This document shows, piece by piece, positions 7,687 through 16,218 of a stretch of 36,193 nucleotides of DNA; the stretch's first letter is position 1; every line of letters starts with the position of its first letter. The stretch is taken from assembly GCA_900769975.1 (NCBI GenBank), contig CAAGIR010000094.1, positions 1 through 36,193 on the forward strand, written 5' to 3'. Under the pieces are notes generated by a model. That model saw only the letters and a list, made by a program, of their open reading frames with translations. It made no database searches and was not told the origin of the DNA. Position numbers and translations under genes: made by a program. Source of the DNA: Spirochaetia bacterium. Lineage in GTDB: Bacteria > Spirochaetota > Spirochaetia > Treponematales > Treponemataceae.

Positions 7687-8562
7687 TTACAAAAGTTCGT
7701 TGATTCTGCTCAAAACAAGCTTTTTATTTTTTGTCCACTCTGGAGCAATCAGCATTTTTTTGGGAGGATCCCCTGTAAGTCTGTGAATAACCATATTTTC
7801 TGGAATAATTTTCAACGCTTTTTTTAATAAGTCAAAATATTCTTCCATTTGAAGCGGATTATATTCCCCTTTTTCATACATTTTCTGCAAATCAGTATGC
7901 GCCAAAACATAAAGATTTGTAATTTTTATGCCATCACACTTTGCATTCACCACATCCAAAACAGTTTTCATCATATCGCTTTCAGTTTCGCCAGGCAATC
8001 CAAAAATAACATGACTTACAACATGAATTTTTCCGTTTGCTTTATGAAGATTTTGAACAGCATCAAAAAAAAAATTATTTTTATAGCCGCGCCTTATAAT
8101 ATCAGCCGTTTTTTCATTTGTAGACTGCAGCCCCAGTTCAACCTGCACAAAAGCTTTAGCCGCAAGATTACCGATTACTTCAAGACATTCATCACTCAAA
8201 CAGTCTGGCCTAGTCGCAATGGAAATGCCGACCACATCAGGACAATTCAACGCATCAATCCACAGCGTTTTCAGTCTGTCCAAATCACCATAAGTATTTG
8301 TAAAATTCTGAAAATAAGCAATATACTTTACATCAGTATGATTTTTCAGTTTATCAGACAAAAGAATTTTTGCATTTTCAATCTGCTGCTCAATGTTTAT
8401 GGAACAATCACCGGCAAAATCACCGCTGCCATTCTGACTGCAAAAAATACACCCTCCATAACCAATTTTTCCATCACGATTAGGACAAGTGCATCCTGTA
8501 TTAAGAGCAATTTTATAAACTTTTGTACCGAATATTTCTTTATAAAAATTATTTACAGTCAC
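7687..8562 (-). CDS. Radical SAM protein, YhcC family (TIGR01212)
   Basis: The 291-residue protein matches the YhcC family: a CPNRDGKIGYGGCIFC segment supplies the cluster cysteines Cys26, Cys38 and Cys41, followed by YFQNFTNTYG, SIATRPDCL, VELGLQS and VIFGLPGETE. These give a radical SAM barrel related to oxygen-independent coproporphyrinogen oxidase and Elp3-type enzymes. The reaction of the family is not established. The start is 6 bp after the stop of the upstream TPM gene, so it is the last gene of the lemA run. The neighbours do not suggest a substrate. Confidence 0.88.
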   Translation of the reverse strand: MTVNNFYKEIFGTKVYKIALNTGCTCPNRDGKIGYGGCIFCSQNGSGDFAGDCSINIEQQIENAKILLSDKLKNHTDVKYIAYFQNFTNTYGDLDRLKTLWIDALNCPDVVGISIATRPDCLSDECLEVIGNLAAKAFVQVELGLQSTNEKTADIIRRGYKNNFFFDAVQNLHKANGKIHVVSHVIFGLPGETESDMMKTVLDVVNAKCDGIKITNLYVLAHTDLQKMYEKGEYNPLQMEEYFDLLKKALKIIPENMVIHRLTGDPPKKMLIAPEWTKNKKLVLSRINELL

Positions 8563-8568
8563 AAAAAA

Positions 8569-9417
8569 TTACCAGTGACCAGAAGCACCGCCACCACCAA
8601 AATGACCGCCTCCGCCACTAAATCCGCCAAAGTTACCACCGCCAAAACCACTGCTTCCACGACCAGAAGAATGAGATTTGCCAGAATTAAAACCTCTGCC
8701 CATATTTCTAGAAACATTTGACAGGAAAATCCACTTAAAAATGCCGCCTTTTGAAGTAATAACGATAAAAATGAAAATAATCCATATCAGCATAAACACA
8801 AAACCCACACCAGAACTTTCATCTTCATCATTTAGAACTTTTTTATCAACAATTTCAGTATCACCGCAGGCAATACCACCAATATTCATAACGCCTTTTT
8901 TAATTCCGCCAGAATAATCACCGTCTTTAAACTCAGGAATAATCACATTTCTGATAATAAGACCGCATTTTGCATCGGTGAGCAGACCTTCCAGCCCGTA
9001 ACCTACTTCAATTCTCAGTTCACGTTCGTCCATTGCAACAAGAAGCAAAGCACCGTTATCTTCATCCGCTTTTCCAAGCTTCCATTTTTCAGCAACCTTT
9101 ACACCAAACGCAGCAATATCTTCACCTTCAAGACTTGGAATAGTCAATACAGCAATCTGAATACCAGTCTGACTTTCCACATTCGAAAGATATTCGTTAA
9201 TCTGCTGTTCATCATTCTTGTTTATAACATTTGCATAATCATTTACACGACCTTTCAGTGCAGGAACATCTAAAGCAAAAACATTGGCAAAAAAGACAAG
9301 ACAAAAAGCAAAAAAGAACCCCTTTTTAGCACTCGCCCTATTCCACCTATTCGCCCTATTCCACCTATTAACTCTACAAAATCCATTTTCATTATGCAGA
9401 AATCTGTTTAAAACCAT
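8569..9417 (-). CDS. Secreted or membrane TPM-domain protein with Gly-rich tail (YgcG-like)
   Basis: 282 residues: an unusually long basic N-terminus, a hydrophobic signal core (about 33-47, ending NVFA), a TPM domain (about 50-185, with GRVNDYANVI, GIQIAVLTI, NGALLLVAMDERELRIEVGYGLEG), a membrane segment near 205-225 and a Gly/Ser/His-rich tail ending GGGGASGHW. YgcG-type TPM proteins travel with LemA in many bacteria. They are envelope proteins of uncertain role, some with reported phosphatase or photosystem-repair links in plants. ATG 9417 overlaps the upstream stop by 10 bp and has GGAG upstream, so translation is coupled. The N-terminal NRWNRA duplication comes from an 18-bp tandem repeat. 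Confidence 0.85.
   Translation of the reverse strand: MVLNRFLHNENGFCRVNRWNRANRWNRASAKKGFFFAFCLVFFANVFALDVPALKGRVNDYANVINKNDEQQINEYLSNVESQTGIQIAVLTIPSLEGEDIAAFGVKVAEKWKLGKADEDNGALLLVAMDERELRIEVGYGLEGLLTDAKCGLIIRNVIIPEFKDGDYSGGIKKGVMNIGGIACGDTEIVDKKVLNDEDESSGVGFVFMLIWIIFIFIVITSKGGIFKWIFLSNVSRNMGRGFNSGKSHSSGRGSSGFGGGNFGGFSGGGGHFGGGGASGHW
9334..9369 (-). repeat. In-frame 18-bp tandem duplication in the signal-peptide region
   Basis: Two perfect 18-bp copies lie at 9334-9351 and 9352-9369, adding a second NRWNRA hexapeptide to the N-terminal region of the TPM protein. The unit length is a multiple of three, so copy-number change would keep the frame. Confidence 0.9.
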
Positions 9418-10115
9418 TCTTCATCTCCCAGAATTACAAGCCCGTCAGAAAGTTCATTCGGATTTTCTTCAAGCGGTGGAAAATTCTGCGATAAAAGTTC
9501 ACCGCATTTTAAAATTGCATTAGTAAAAGCAGTTAAAGATTCACCTTTCTTTAAATTATCAGCAAGTTCATCAGCAATCAAATTCCACATATCCTGCGAA
9601 ATTTTTTCGGAAATACCCCTGTCAGCAATAATCCTCACCTGGCGTTCCATATAAGAAACAAAAATCAAAATGCCCGAATGTTCCTTTGTATCATAAACAC
9701 CAGACTCCGTAAAATATCTGAAAGCCCTGTGCGTAACACACGATTTTCTTACAGAAAGAGGAATTATCCGCCTGTCAATTACAGGAATATTTGCAAGATA
9801 AAATGAAATCACCACCGTAGAAAAACAACTGACAACATAAAAAACAGGCAAAATCCAGCTCGGCTCATTCTGCCAGTACAACAAACGGTACAATTCAAGA
9901 ATTTTATTAGATAACGGAAGCAGGACAATCAAAACCACAGCCGCCACAACATTTGCCGCCAGCAATTCCCAAAAAGAATAATGTGCACTTTCAGCAGTCA
10001 CCGCCACAGCAATTTCGCCGTTAGTTTTCGTTTCCACATCCGCAACAGTATCCTTAATTTTTTGCAAATCATCATCCGAAAGATTTAATTTTTTACACAA
10101 AGTTTTATATTTCAT
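9408..10115 (-). CDS. Membrane TPM-domain protein
   Basis: 235 residues. The N-terminal half of a TPM fold (KIKDTVADVETKTNGEIAVAVTAES, about 19-43) is followed by two membrane segments (about 48-68 and 86-108), then the rest of the domain (HSGILIFVSYMERQVRIIADRGIS, about 145-170). The hydrophobic insertion inside the domain is typical of TPM proteins encoded beside LemA. It has no signal peptide and should be an integral inner-membrane protein. It starts 31 bp after lemA and overlaps the next TPM gene by 10 bp. The biochemical role is unknown. Confidence 0.8.
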   Translation of the reverse strand: MKYKTLCKKLNLSDDDLQKIKDTVADVETKTNGEIAVAVTAESAHYSFWELLAANVVAAVVLIVLLPLSNKILELYRLLYWQNEPSWILPVFYVVSCFSTVVISFYLANIPVIDRRIIPLSVRKSCVTHRAFRYFTESGVYDTKEHSGILIFVSYMERQVRIIADRGISEKISQDMWNLIADELADNLKKGESLTAFTNAILKCGELLSQNFPPLEENPNELSDGLVILGDEEWF

Positions 10116-10146
10116 TTTATCTCACTTATTAATAATTTTTAATAAA

Positions 10147-10755
10147 TTAAAATTCCACTTTTGGCGCAGATTGAGCTTCGGCACTCGCAGAAAAATAAGT
10201 TTTCTTTTCAAAACCACTCATGTTTGCGATGATATTTGAAGGAAAACTTCTCACCTTTGTATTATATTTTTTTGCCGCCTCGTTATAGCGCTGTCTTGCC
10301 ACCGTAATTCTGTTTTCGGTACCTTCAAGCTGGTCCTGCAAAGCAAGAAAATTCTGATCAGCCTTTAATTCAGGATAATTTTCCGTAACCATTAAAAGCC
10401 GCTGCAAACTTGAACCAAGCTGATCCTGAACCTGCTGATATCTTGCAAACGCATCAGGATCGTTCAAAATTTCATCACTAATATTAATTTGACCGCCCGC
10501 CTTCGATCTTGCTTCACTCACCTGCATAAAAACTTCGCTTTCGTGACTTGCATAACCTTTTACAGTAGACACCAGATTTGGAATTAAATCCATACGACGC
10601 TGATACTGATTTTGCACTTCAGCCCATTGACTGCTCACATTTTCTTCCATAGAAACAAGCGAATTGTAAGTATTTTTATAACAAGAAAAAACCGCAAAAA
10701 TACAAACAGCAAAAATAATTACAACAATAAGCCATTTAGGAAACTTTTTCATCAT
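10147..10755 (-). CDS. lemA: LemA family protein
   Basis: 202 residues with one N-terminal membrane segment (about 8-25) and the LemA helical domain: NTYNSLVSMEENVSSQWAEV, YQRRMDLIPNLVSTVKGYA, ENYPELKADQNFLALQ, EGTENRITVARQRYNEA and YNTKVRSFPSN are all family blocks. LemA proteins face the periplasm or outside, and their function is not settled. The start has GGGAG about 6 nt before tandem ATGs. It leads the operon with two TPM genes, a common arrangement. Confidence 0.95.
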   Translation of the reverse strand: MMKKFPKWLIVVIIFAVCIFAVFSCYKNTYNSLVSMEENVSSQWAEVQNQYQRRMDLIPNLVSTVKGYASHESEVFMQVSEARSKAGGQINISDEILNDPDAFARYQQVQDQLGSSLQRLLMVTENYPELKADQNFLALQDQLEGTENRITVARQRYNEAAKKYNTKVRSFPSNIIANMSGFEKKTYFSASAEAQSAPKVEF

Positions 10756-11263
10756 TTCTCCCGGTCAAAAGCAAAATATCACCTTGAATTTGCACCCTTT
10801 TCTACACCACCAGCGGCATAAAATTTGAAACAACTTCAAAATAACATAACTTTTTAAACACCTTTATTTTCATTAATATTCGGGCGACTTGGAGCGACGC
10901 TCCAAACAGGCTTTTCGCACTTCGCCGACTAACCGCGGCTCATCCCTTCGGGACTGCTTTGCAGGTGCTACAATCCTTGTCGCATTCACCAAAAAAAACA
11001 TTAAATATATCTATATAATTTACAAAAATAAAACACACAAAGTCAATAAAAATCATTCCCGTTTGTATTTTTTTTACACCCTTGTACAAAAGCAATTAAA
11101 ATAGTCACCGCATCATCATAAAACGCCGAAAATTGCAGAAAAATGCTGTATAAAATTGCAAAAATCTACTTGCTACCAAATCATTTTCATAATAAAATAA
11201 TAGAATAAACAAAACTTGTGTAACAAGTACAAATTAAACAAATAAAATAGAAAGGATGTCAAA
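10756..11263. other. 508-bp divergent intergenic region between lemA and adk
   Basis: Apart from the GC-rich repeat at 10882-10987, the region is very AT-rich with no credible gene. It must hold the promoters of the lemA run (-) and of adk (+), but I see no consensus pair. A short dyad ACTTGT-GTA-ACAAGT (11214-11228) lies 36 bp upstream of the adk ATG and could be an operator or chance. No tRNA or riboswitch-like structure was recognised. Confidence 0.6.
10882..10987 (+). repeat. Interspersed GC-rich element, copy B (variable-stem family)
   Basis: It begins GGGCGACTT, holds a perfect 7-bp stem TTGGAGC / GCTCCAA (10889-10895 and 10899-10905, loop GAC), then ACAGGCTTTTCGC, a GC-rich middle, and ends CTACAATCCTTGTCGCATTC. 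The left end, the ACAGGCT block and the ATCCTTG end match the copies at 11921 and 34150. It is GC-rich in AT-rich surroundings. Confidence 0.75.
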
Positions 11264-11893
11264 ATGAATAATTTTATTTTTCTGGGTGCACCAGGAGCAG
11301 GAAAAGGTTCGCTTGCCGTAAAAGTTGCAGAAGAATACAAAATTCCGCATATTTCAACAGGAGATATTTTTCGCGCAAACATTAAGGCACAGACACCGCT
11401 TGGGGTAAAAGTTAAAGCTATCATCGATTCAGGTTCCCTTGTTTCTGATGATTTAACTTTCGAACTTGTAAAAGACAGACTTGCTCAAGATGACTGTAAA
11501 AACGGCTTTATTCTTGACGGATTTCCGCGTACAATTCCACAGGCACAAATGCTTGACACACTCGGACTTGAATTAAGCTGTGTTAATTTTGAAATCGCAG
11601 AAGAAATTGTTATAAAACGCCTCAGCACAAGACGTGTATGTAAAGCCTGCGGTGCAAATTACAACGTTCTTACACTTCCTCCAAAAGTTGAAGGAGTCTG
11701 CGATAAATGCGGCGGCGAAATCTATCAGCGTGATGACGACAAACAGGAATCAATTTTACACAGAATGGAAGTTTACAAGGAACAGACACAGCCTCTAATT
11801 GACTATTACAACAAAAAAGGCAATATGACAAATCTTGACGCTTCCATCGAAACTCCAATTCTTCTGGAAGAATTCAAAAAGATTTTCAAATAG
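11264..11893 (+). CDS. adk: Adenylate kinase with zinc-type LID
   Basis: Adk converts ATP and AMP to two ADP. The 209-residue protein has Walker A GAPGAGKG (8-15), STGDIFRANI for AMP binding, DGFPRT (85-90) and a four-cysteine LID (Cys126, Cys129, Cys146, Cys149), which in this family binds structural zinc. The P-loop continues GKGS where GKGT is usual, a minor variant. The start is supported by AAAGGA 8 nt upstream. It appears monocistronic; the usual secY/infA neighbours are absent. Confidence 0.97.
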   Translation: MNNFIFLGAPGAGKGSLAVKVAEEYKIPHISTGDIFRANIKAQTPLGVKVKAIIDSGSLVSDDLTFELVKDRLAQDDCKNGFILDGFPRTIPQAQMLDTLGLELSCVNFEIAEEIVIKRLSTRRVCKACGANYNVLTLPPKVEGVCDKCGGEIYQRDDDKQESILHRMEVYKEQTQPLIDYYNKKGNMTNLDASIETPILLEEFKKIFK

Positions 11894-11920
11894 TAAGTTA
11901 TTTTTTTCATTTCTTACTTT

Positions 11921-12078
11921 GGGTGGCTTTTTGGTTGGTTTGTTCTCCTTCGACAAGCTCGGGAAACAAACCAACCAAAAAACAGGCTATTCGGGGTTGC
12001 GCTGTCGCTTCAGCCGCTTCCCTCGCTTCGCTCAGTCCAGTGGCCGGCTTCGCCGCCCCTACTATCCTTGCCACATTC
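11921..12078 (+). repeat. Interspersed GC-rich element, copy C (variable-stem family)
   Basis: It begins GGGTGGC and is followed by a perfect 17-bp inverted repeat: TTTTTGGTTGGTTTGTT at 11928-11944 and its complement at 11965-11981, with a 20-nt loop. Then come ACAGGCTATTCGGGGTTGCGCTGTCGCT, GC-rich sequence, and the end CTACTATCCTTGCCACATTC. The right end lies 10 bp before the ribosome binding site of the binding-protein gene. The long stem also resembles a terminator for adk, but no U-run follows it. Confidence 0.85.
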
Positions 12079-12097
12079 TAACTGTTTGAGGGCTATT

Positions 12098-13030
12098 TTG
12101 AAATATAAAAAATCTTTTTTACTTATAACACTTCTTTTTTCATTCTTTTTTATTTCATGTAAAGCACGAAAAGTAAATACTTCCGACAAAATCAACATTG
12201 TATGTTCTTTTTTTCCATTATATGACTGGACAAATACAATCATCGGTGGACTTGAAAACGAATCAACATTAACAATGCTTGAAAAAAGCGGCACAGATTA
12301 TCATTATTTTGAACCATCGCAAATCGAAACAGAGTTAATACAAAATTGTGATATTCTGATTTTTAACGGCGGCGAAAGTGAAAAATGGATTTACGACATT
12401 TTATCAGAAACACAAAACAAAAGTATCATTACCGTAAACTGCAGCAACATTTTACAGAATAATCTTATAAAAACAGAAACCTCTTATGATGAACATTTGT
12501 GGCTTTCTATTGAAAATGCCATAACCTGCTGTAAAGAAATTTGTAAAATTCTGTGCAATGTCATACCATCAAACAGTCAGAAATATACAGACAATCTTAA
12601 TGAATATATAGAACAGCTTGAAAATCTGGATTTAAGTTTTAAAACTGCCGTTCAAAATGGAAAAACAAACAAAATTCTTTTTGCAGACCGTTTTCCGTTT
12701 TCTTATTTTGCACGAGATTATAAACTTGAATGTTATAGTGTCATAGACGAATGTACAAAAAGCAAAACTGCATCAGAAAAAGAAATCCAGCGTATGGCAG
12801 AAAATTTAAACGCCTTCAGCATAAACTGCCTTATCATTCTAGATCAAAGCACAAAAGACCTGGCACGCAAAATTATTCTTGAAGCAAAAAATCCCCATTG
12901 TGATATTTTTGAAATGGATTCCCTGCAGACCAGTTCCCTCAGAAACGCTTTTAATGACAAAACATACATTTACGCAATGCAGCAGAATTTAAAAACGCTT
13001 TCAAATGCATTAAATTCCGTAAATCAATAG
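12098..13030 (+). CDS. Zinc/manganese-type ABC transporter substrate-binding lipoprotein (ZnuA/TroA-like)
   Basis: About 310 residues. A TTG start at 12098 with GAGGG 5 nt upstream gives a classic lipoprotein signal (KYKKSFLLITLLFSFFFISC, Cys at about 21). Upstream in-frame TTG codons fall in the repeat or lack a site. The metal-binding-protein fold shows INIVCSFFPLYDW, DYHYFEPSQIE (first His), DEHLWLSIENA (second His), ADRFPFSYFARDY and the end YIYAMQQNLKTLSNAL. At the place of the third His the sequence has Arg (ADRFPF), as in a recognisable subfamily that I recall from Firmicutes. Metal specificity is open. No permease or ATPase gene is adjacent. Confidence 0.82.
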   Translation: MKYKKSFLLITLLFSFFFISCKARKVNTSDKINIVCSFFPLYDWTNTIIGGLENESTLTMLEKSGTDYHYFEPSQIETELIQNCDILIFNGGESEKWIYDILSETQNKSIITVNCSNILQNNLIKTETSYDEHLWLSIENAITCCKEICKILCNVIPSNSQKYTDNLNEYIEQLENLDLSFKTAVQNGKTNKILFADRFPFSYFARDYKLECYSVIDECTKSKTASEKEIQRMAENLNAFSINCLIILDQSTKDLARKIILEAKNPHCDIFEMDSLQTSSLRNAFNDKTYIYAMQQNLKTLSNALNSVNQ

Positions 13031-13181
13031 CACTAAAAATCAAAAAAAACACCCTGTCCTCTGCCATATTCCGCATCATTATCAAAAATATTATTTTATA
13101 AAAAAACTGATTTAACTGTCTTTAAAAGACTTTCATTTTGTAATATAATGGAAAAAAAATTATTTTTAGAGGCTGATTTTT

Positions 13182-15734
13182 ATGTCTAAATACCCTTTTG
13201 AAACGATTGAACCAAAATGGCAAAAATATTGGGAAGAAAACAAAACTTTTAAAGCTGTTGAAGATGAAAAATATCCCAAAGAAAAACGAAAGTATGTTTT
13301 GGATATGTTTCCTTATCCTTCTGCAGCAGGTCTTCATGTAGGACACCCGGAAGGCTACACCGCAACGGATATTTACTGTCGCTACCTTAGAATGAACGGC
13401 TATAATGTCCTTCATCCTATGGGATTCGACTCTTTCGGACTTCCTGCAGAAAACTACGCAATCAAAACAGGAACTCACCCAAAAACAACAACAAACGCAA
13501 ATATCGAACATTTCACAAAACAGATAAAATCGCTTGGTTTCAGTTATGACTGGGACAGATGTGTTTCTACTTGCGAACCAGATTATTATAAATGGACACA
13601 GTGGATTTTTATCCAGCTTTATAAAAAAGGACTTGCCTACGAAGCACAAACACCTATCAACTGGTGTCCTTCCTGCATGACAGGTCTTGCAAACGAAGAA
13701 GTAAAAGAAGGAAAATGCGAACGCTGCGGAACTCAGGTAACACACAAAACTATCCGACAGTGGATTTTAAAAATCACAGAATATGCTGACCGTCTTGATA
13801 AAGATTTGGAAACTCTGGACTGGCCTGAAAGCGTAAAGGCAATGCAGCATAACTGGATTGGAAAATCAACAGGTACGGAAGTAACTTTTACAGTTGCAGA
13901 CAAAGACGGAAATCCTACAGACAAAAAACTTACTGTCTATACGACTCGCTGTGATACTCTGTTCGGTGCAACATATATGGTAGTAAGCCCGGAACATAAA
14001 ATCATTTCGGACATCACCACAGCAGAACAGTCAGAAGCCGTAAAAAAATATCAGGAAGAAGCTGCAAAAAAATCTGACCTTGAACGAACAGACCTTGCAA
14101 AAGACAAAACTGGTGTTTTCTCTGGAAGTTATGCAATAAATCCTGTAAACGGAAAACTCATTCCTATCTGGATTGCAGATTATGTTTTAATTTCGTACGG
14201 TACTGGTGCAATTATGGCAGTTCCTGCACACGATGACCGAGACTGGGATTTTGCAAAAAAGTTCAATCTTCCTATCATCGAAGTTTTAAAAAGTGACGTT
14301 GACGTACAGAAAGAACCTTGGACACAAGATGGTATCCACGTAAATTCACAGTTTCTTGACGGTCTGAACAAAAAAGATGCAATCGAAAAAATGCTTTCAT
14401 TCCTGGAAGAAAAGAAAATAGGACGAAAAGCAATCAATTACAAACTTCGTGACTGGGTTTATTCTCGTCAGCGTTACTGGGGTGAACCAATTCCTTTAAT
14501 TCACTGTCCAGATTGCGGTACAGTACCAGTTCCAGATGATCAGCTTCCGCTTGAACTTCCAGAAGTTAAATCATATCAGCCTACAGGAACAGGTGAATCT
14601 CCTCTTGCTGCAATTGATTCCTGGGTTAATTGTACTTGTCCAAAATGCGGAAAACCTGCAAAACGCGAAACAAACACAATGCCTCAGTGGGGCGGTTCGT
14701 GCTGGTATTACCTTCGCTATCTTGATGCACACAATGACAAACAGTTCTGTTCACAACAAGCAGAAAAATACTGGATGCCTGTAGATTTGTACATTGGCGG
14801 TGCAGAACATGCTGTTTTACATCTTCTTTATGCACGTTTCTGGCACAAAGTTCTTTACGATTTAGGACTTGTTTCTACAAAAGAACCGTTCCAGCGTCTT
14901 GTAAATCAGGGAATGATTACGTCATTTGCTTTCCAGAGAAAAAACAAAACACTCGTTCCAACTGACGAAGTTGAACAGAAAGACGACGGCAAATACTATG
15001 AAAAAGCAACAGGCGAAGAACTCGAACAGATTGTCGCAAAAATGTCAAAGTCGCTTAAAAACGTCGTAAATCCTGATGATGAAATTAAATCTTATGGTGC
15101 TGATTCTGTAAGAATGTATGAAATGTTCATGGGACCTCTCACAATGAGTAAACCTTGGTCCACACAGGGCATCGTTGGAATTCACCGCTTTCTGGAAAAA
15201 GTTTGGTCCGTTTCTGAAAAACCTATGACAGACATCGACATTTCAGGCAAACTGGAAGACAAAGCATTAATTTCTGCACGAAAAACATTTGCCCAGACAA
15301 TAAAAAAAGTCACAGACGACACCGCCTCGCTCAATTTCAACACTGCAATCAGTCAGATGATGATTTTTATAAATGAAATTTCAAAACTTCCAGAAATTCC
15401 TAAATCAATGTGGTCTGATTTTGTAAAAATTCTTTCTCCTTATGCACCGCACCTTGGAGAAGAATTGTGGCAGAAACTTGGAAACAATAACACAATTGCT
15501 TACGAAAGCTGGCCAACATTCACCGAAGATTTTGCAAAAGATGATACAAAAACAATTGTCGTAATGGTTAATGGCAAAAAACGTGATACTTTTGAAGCAG
15601 TTCCAGGCGCCCCTGATGATGAGCTTAAACAGACAGCACTTTCACGTGACGGCGTTAAAAAATTCACAGATGGTCATGAAATTGTTAAATGTATTATTGT
15701 AAAAGATAAGCTAGTTAATCTTGTTGTAAAATAA
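13182..15734 (+). CDS. leuS: Leucyl-tRNA synthetase
   Basis: 850 residues, in the family range. The class I signature HVGH (52-55) follows FPYPSAAG, KMSKS is at 620-624 (KMSKSLKNVVNPDD), and the CP1 editing domain contains YTTRCDTLFGATYMV and the GTGAIMAVPAHDDRD block. Zinc-type CxxC pairs occur near 165-187 (CPSC, CERCG) and again near 445 and 490. A GAGG site lies at 13170-13173. TATAAT at 13144-13149 is a possible -10 box without a good -35. Transcription ends at the dyads starting at 15751. Confidence 0.98.
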   Translation: MSKYPFETIEPKWQKYWEENKTFKAVEDEKYPKEKRKYVLDMFPYPSAAGLHVGHPEGYTATDIYCRYLRMNGYNVLHPMGFDSFGLPAENYAIKTGTHPKTTTNANIEHFTKQIKSLGFSYDWDRCVSTCEPDYYKWTQWIFIQLYKKGLAYEAQTPINWCPSCMTGLANEEVKEGKCERCGTQVTHKTIRQWILKITEYADRLDKDLETLDWPESVKAMQHNWIGKSTGTEVTFTVADKDGNPTDKKLTVYTTRCDTLFGATYMVVSPEHKIISDITTAEQSEAVKKYQEEAAKKSDLERTDLAKDKTGVFSGSYAINPVNGKLIPIWIADYVLISYGTGAIMAVPAHDDRDWDFAKKFNLPIIEVLKSDVDVQKEPWTQDGIHVNSQFLDGLNKKDAIEKMLSFLEEKKIGRKAINYKLRDWVYSRQRYWGEPIPLIHCPDCGTVPVPDDQLPLELPEVKSYQPTGTGESPLAAIDSWVNCTCPKCGKPAKRETNTMPQWGGSCWYYLRYLDAHNDKQFCSQQAEKYWMPVDLYIGGAEHAVLHLLYARFWHKVLYDLGLVSTKEPFQRLVNQGMITSFAFQRKNKTLVPTDEVEQKDDGKYYEKATGEELEQIVAKMSKSLKNVVNPDDEIKSYGADSVRMYEMFMGPLTMSKPWSTQGIVGIHRFLEKVWSVSEKPMTDIDISGKLEDKALISARKTFAQTIKKVTDDTASLNFNTAISQMMIFINEISKLPEIPKSMWSDFVKILSPYAPHLGEELWQKLGNNNTIAYESWPTFTEDFAKDDTKTIVVMVNGKKRDTFEAVPGAPDDELKQTALSRDGVKKFTDGHEIVKCIIVKDKLVNLVVK

Positions 15735-15750
15735 AACACCGTATTAAATT

Positions 15751-15813
15751 GTTCGCGAAAACGCGAACGTAATTGCAATCCTCGAAAGTTGAAACTTTCT
15801 GCGTTGTGCAATT
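15751..15813. other. Clustered hairpins after leuS
   Basis: A perfect 7-bp stem GTTCGCG-AAAA-CGCGAAC occupies 15751-15768. Next to it AATTGCA (15771-15777) pairs with TGCAATT (15807-15813), enclosing GAAAGTT / AACTTTC (15784-15799). No U-run follows, so it is not a plain terminator. It may stabilise the leuS 3' end or be a small repeat element. Confidence 0.5.
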
Positions 15814-15836
15814 TCATGGAACGCTATTGCAAAACG

Positions 15837-15890
15837 AAAAAAGTGAGTGTAAGAATCGGTCATAAAACTGAAACTTACCCCACTTTTTTT
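15837..15890. terminator. Bidirectional terminator between leuS and the STAS operon
   Basis: AAAAAAGTG..GTAAG (15837-15853) pairs with CTTACCCCACTTTTTTT (15874-15890), with a small bulge and a 20-nt loop. A run of T on each strand makes it usable for both the leuS (+) and STAS (-) transcripts. Confidence 0.75.
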
Positions 15891-15891
15891 A

Positions 15892-16218
15892 TTATTTTAC
15901 TTCTGTTACGGAATTTATTAAATTAAAATTAGATTTGAAACCTGTTAAAGCAAGTGCTTTTTCTGCTTCATTTGAAAGCGACATAAAATAAAGTCTGTGT
16001 TCTGCATCTTCTGCATCATTAAAAGCTGCCATTAAAACACCAATGCCAGAAGCGTCCAGTTCTATAAGTTTTGACATATCCAGAACTATATTATTTTTCT
16101 GAACTGCTTCATATAAAGTATTTTGAAATTCACCAAGAGTATACGCATTTAATGCACCCACTAATTCATATAAATGATAGTTTGCACCGTCTTTTTCAAT
16201 AATTGCCAACTGTTCCAT
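15892..16218 (-). CDS. STAS-domain protein, anti-sigma-factor antagonist type
   Basis: 108 residues, a single STAS domain. The segment DMSKLIELDASGIGVLM carries the conserved Asp55-Ala-Ser57-Gly; Ser57 is the site normally phosphorylated by an anti-sigma kinase and dephosphorylated by a PP2C phosphatase. Its ATG overlaps the stop of the upstream phosphatase gene by one base (TAATG), so the two products are probably made in step. It is the last gene of the operon. Its kinase and target sigma factor or other output are not in the window. Confidence 0.9.
   Translation of the reverse strand: MEQLAIIEKDGANYHLYELVGALNAYTLGEFQNTLYEAVQKNNIVLDMSKLIELDASGIGVLMAAFNDAEDAEHRLYFMSLSNEAEKALALTGFKSNFNLINSVTEVK

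Noticed and set aside
7849..8721. 290-codon open frame on the plus strand
   Set aside because: It lies antisense to the well-supported radical SAM and TPM genes and encodes a Lys/Ile/Thr-rich sequence with no motif.
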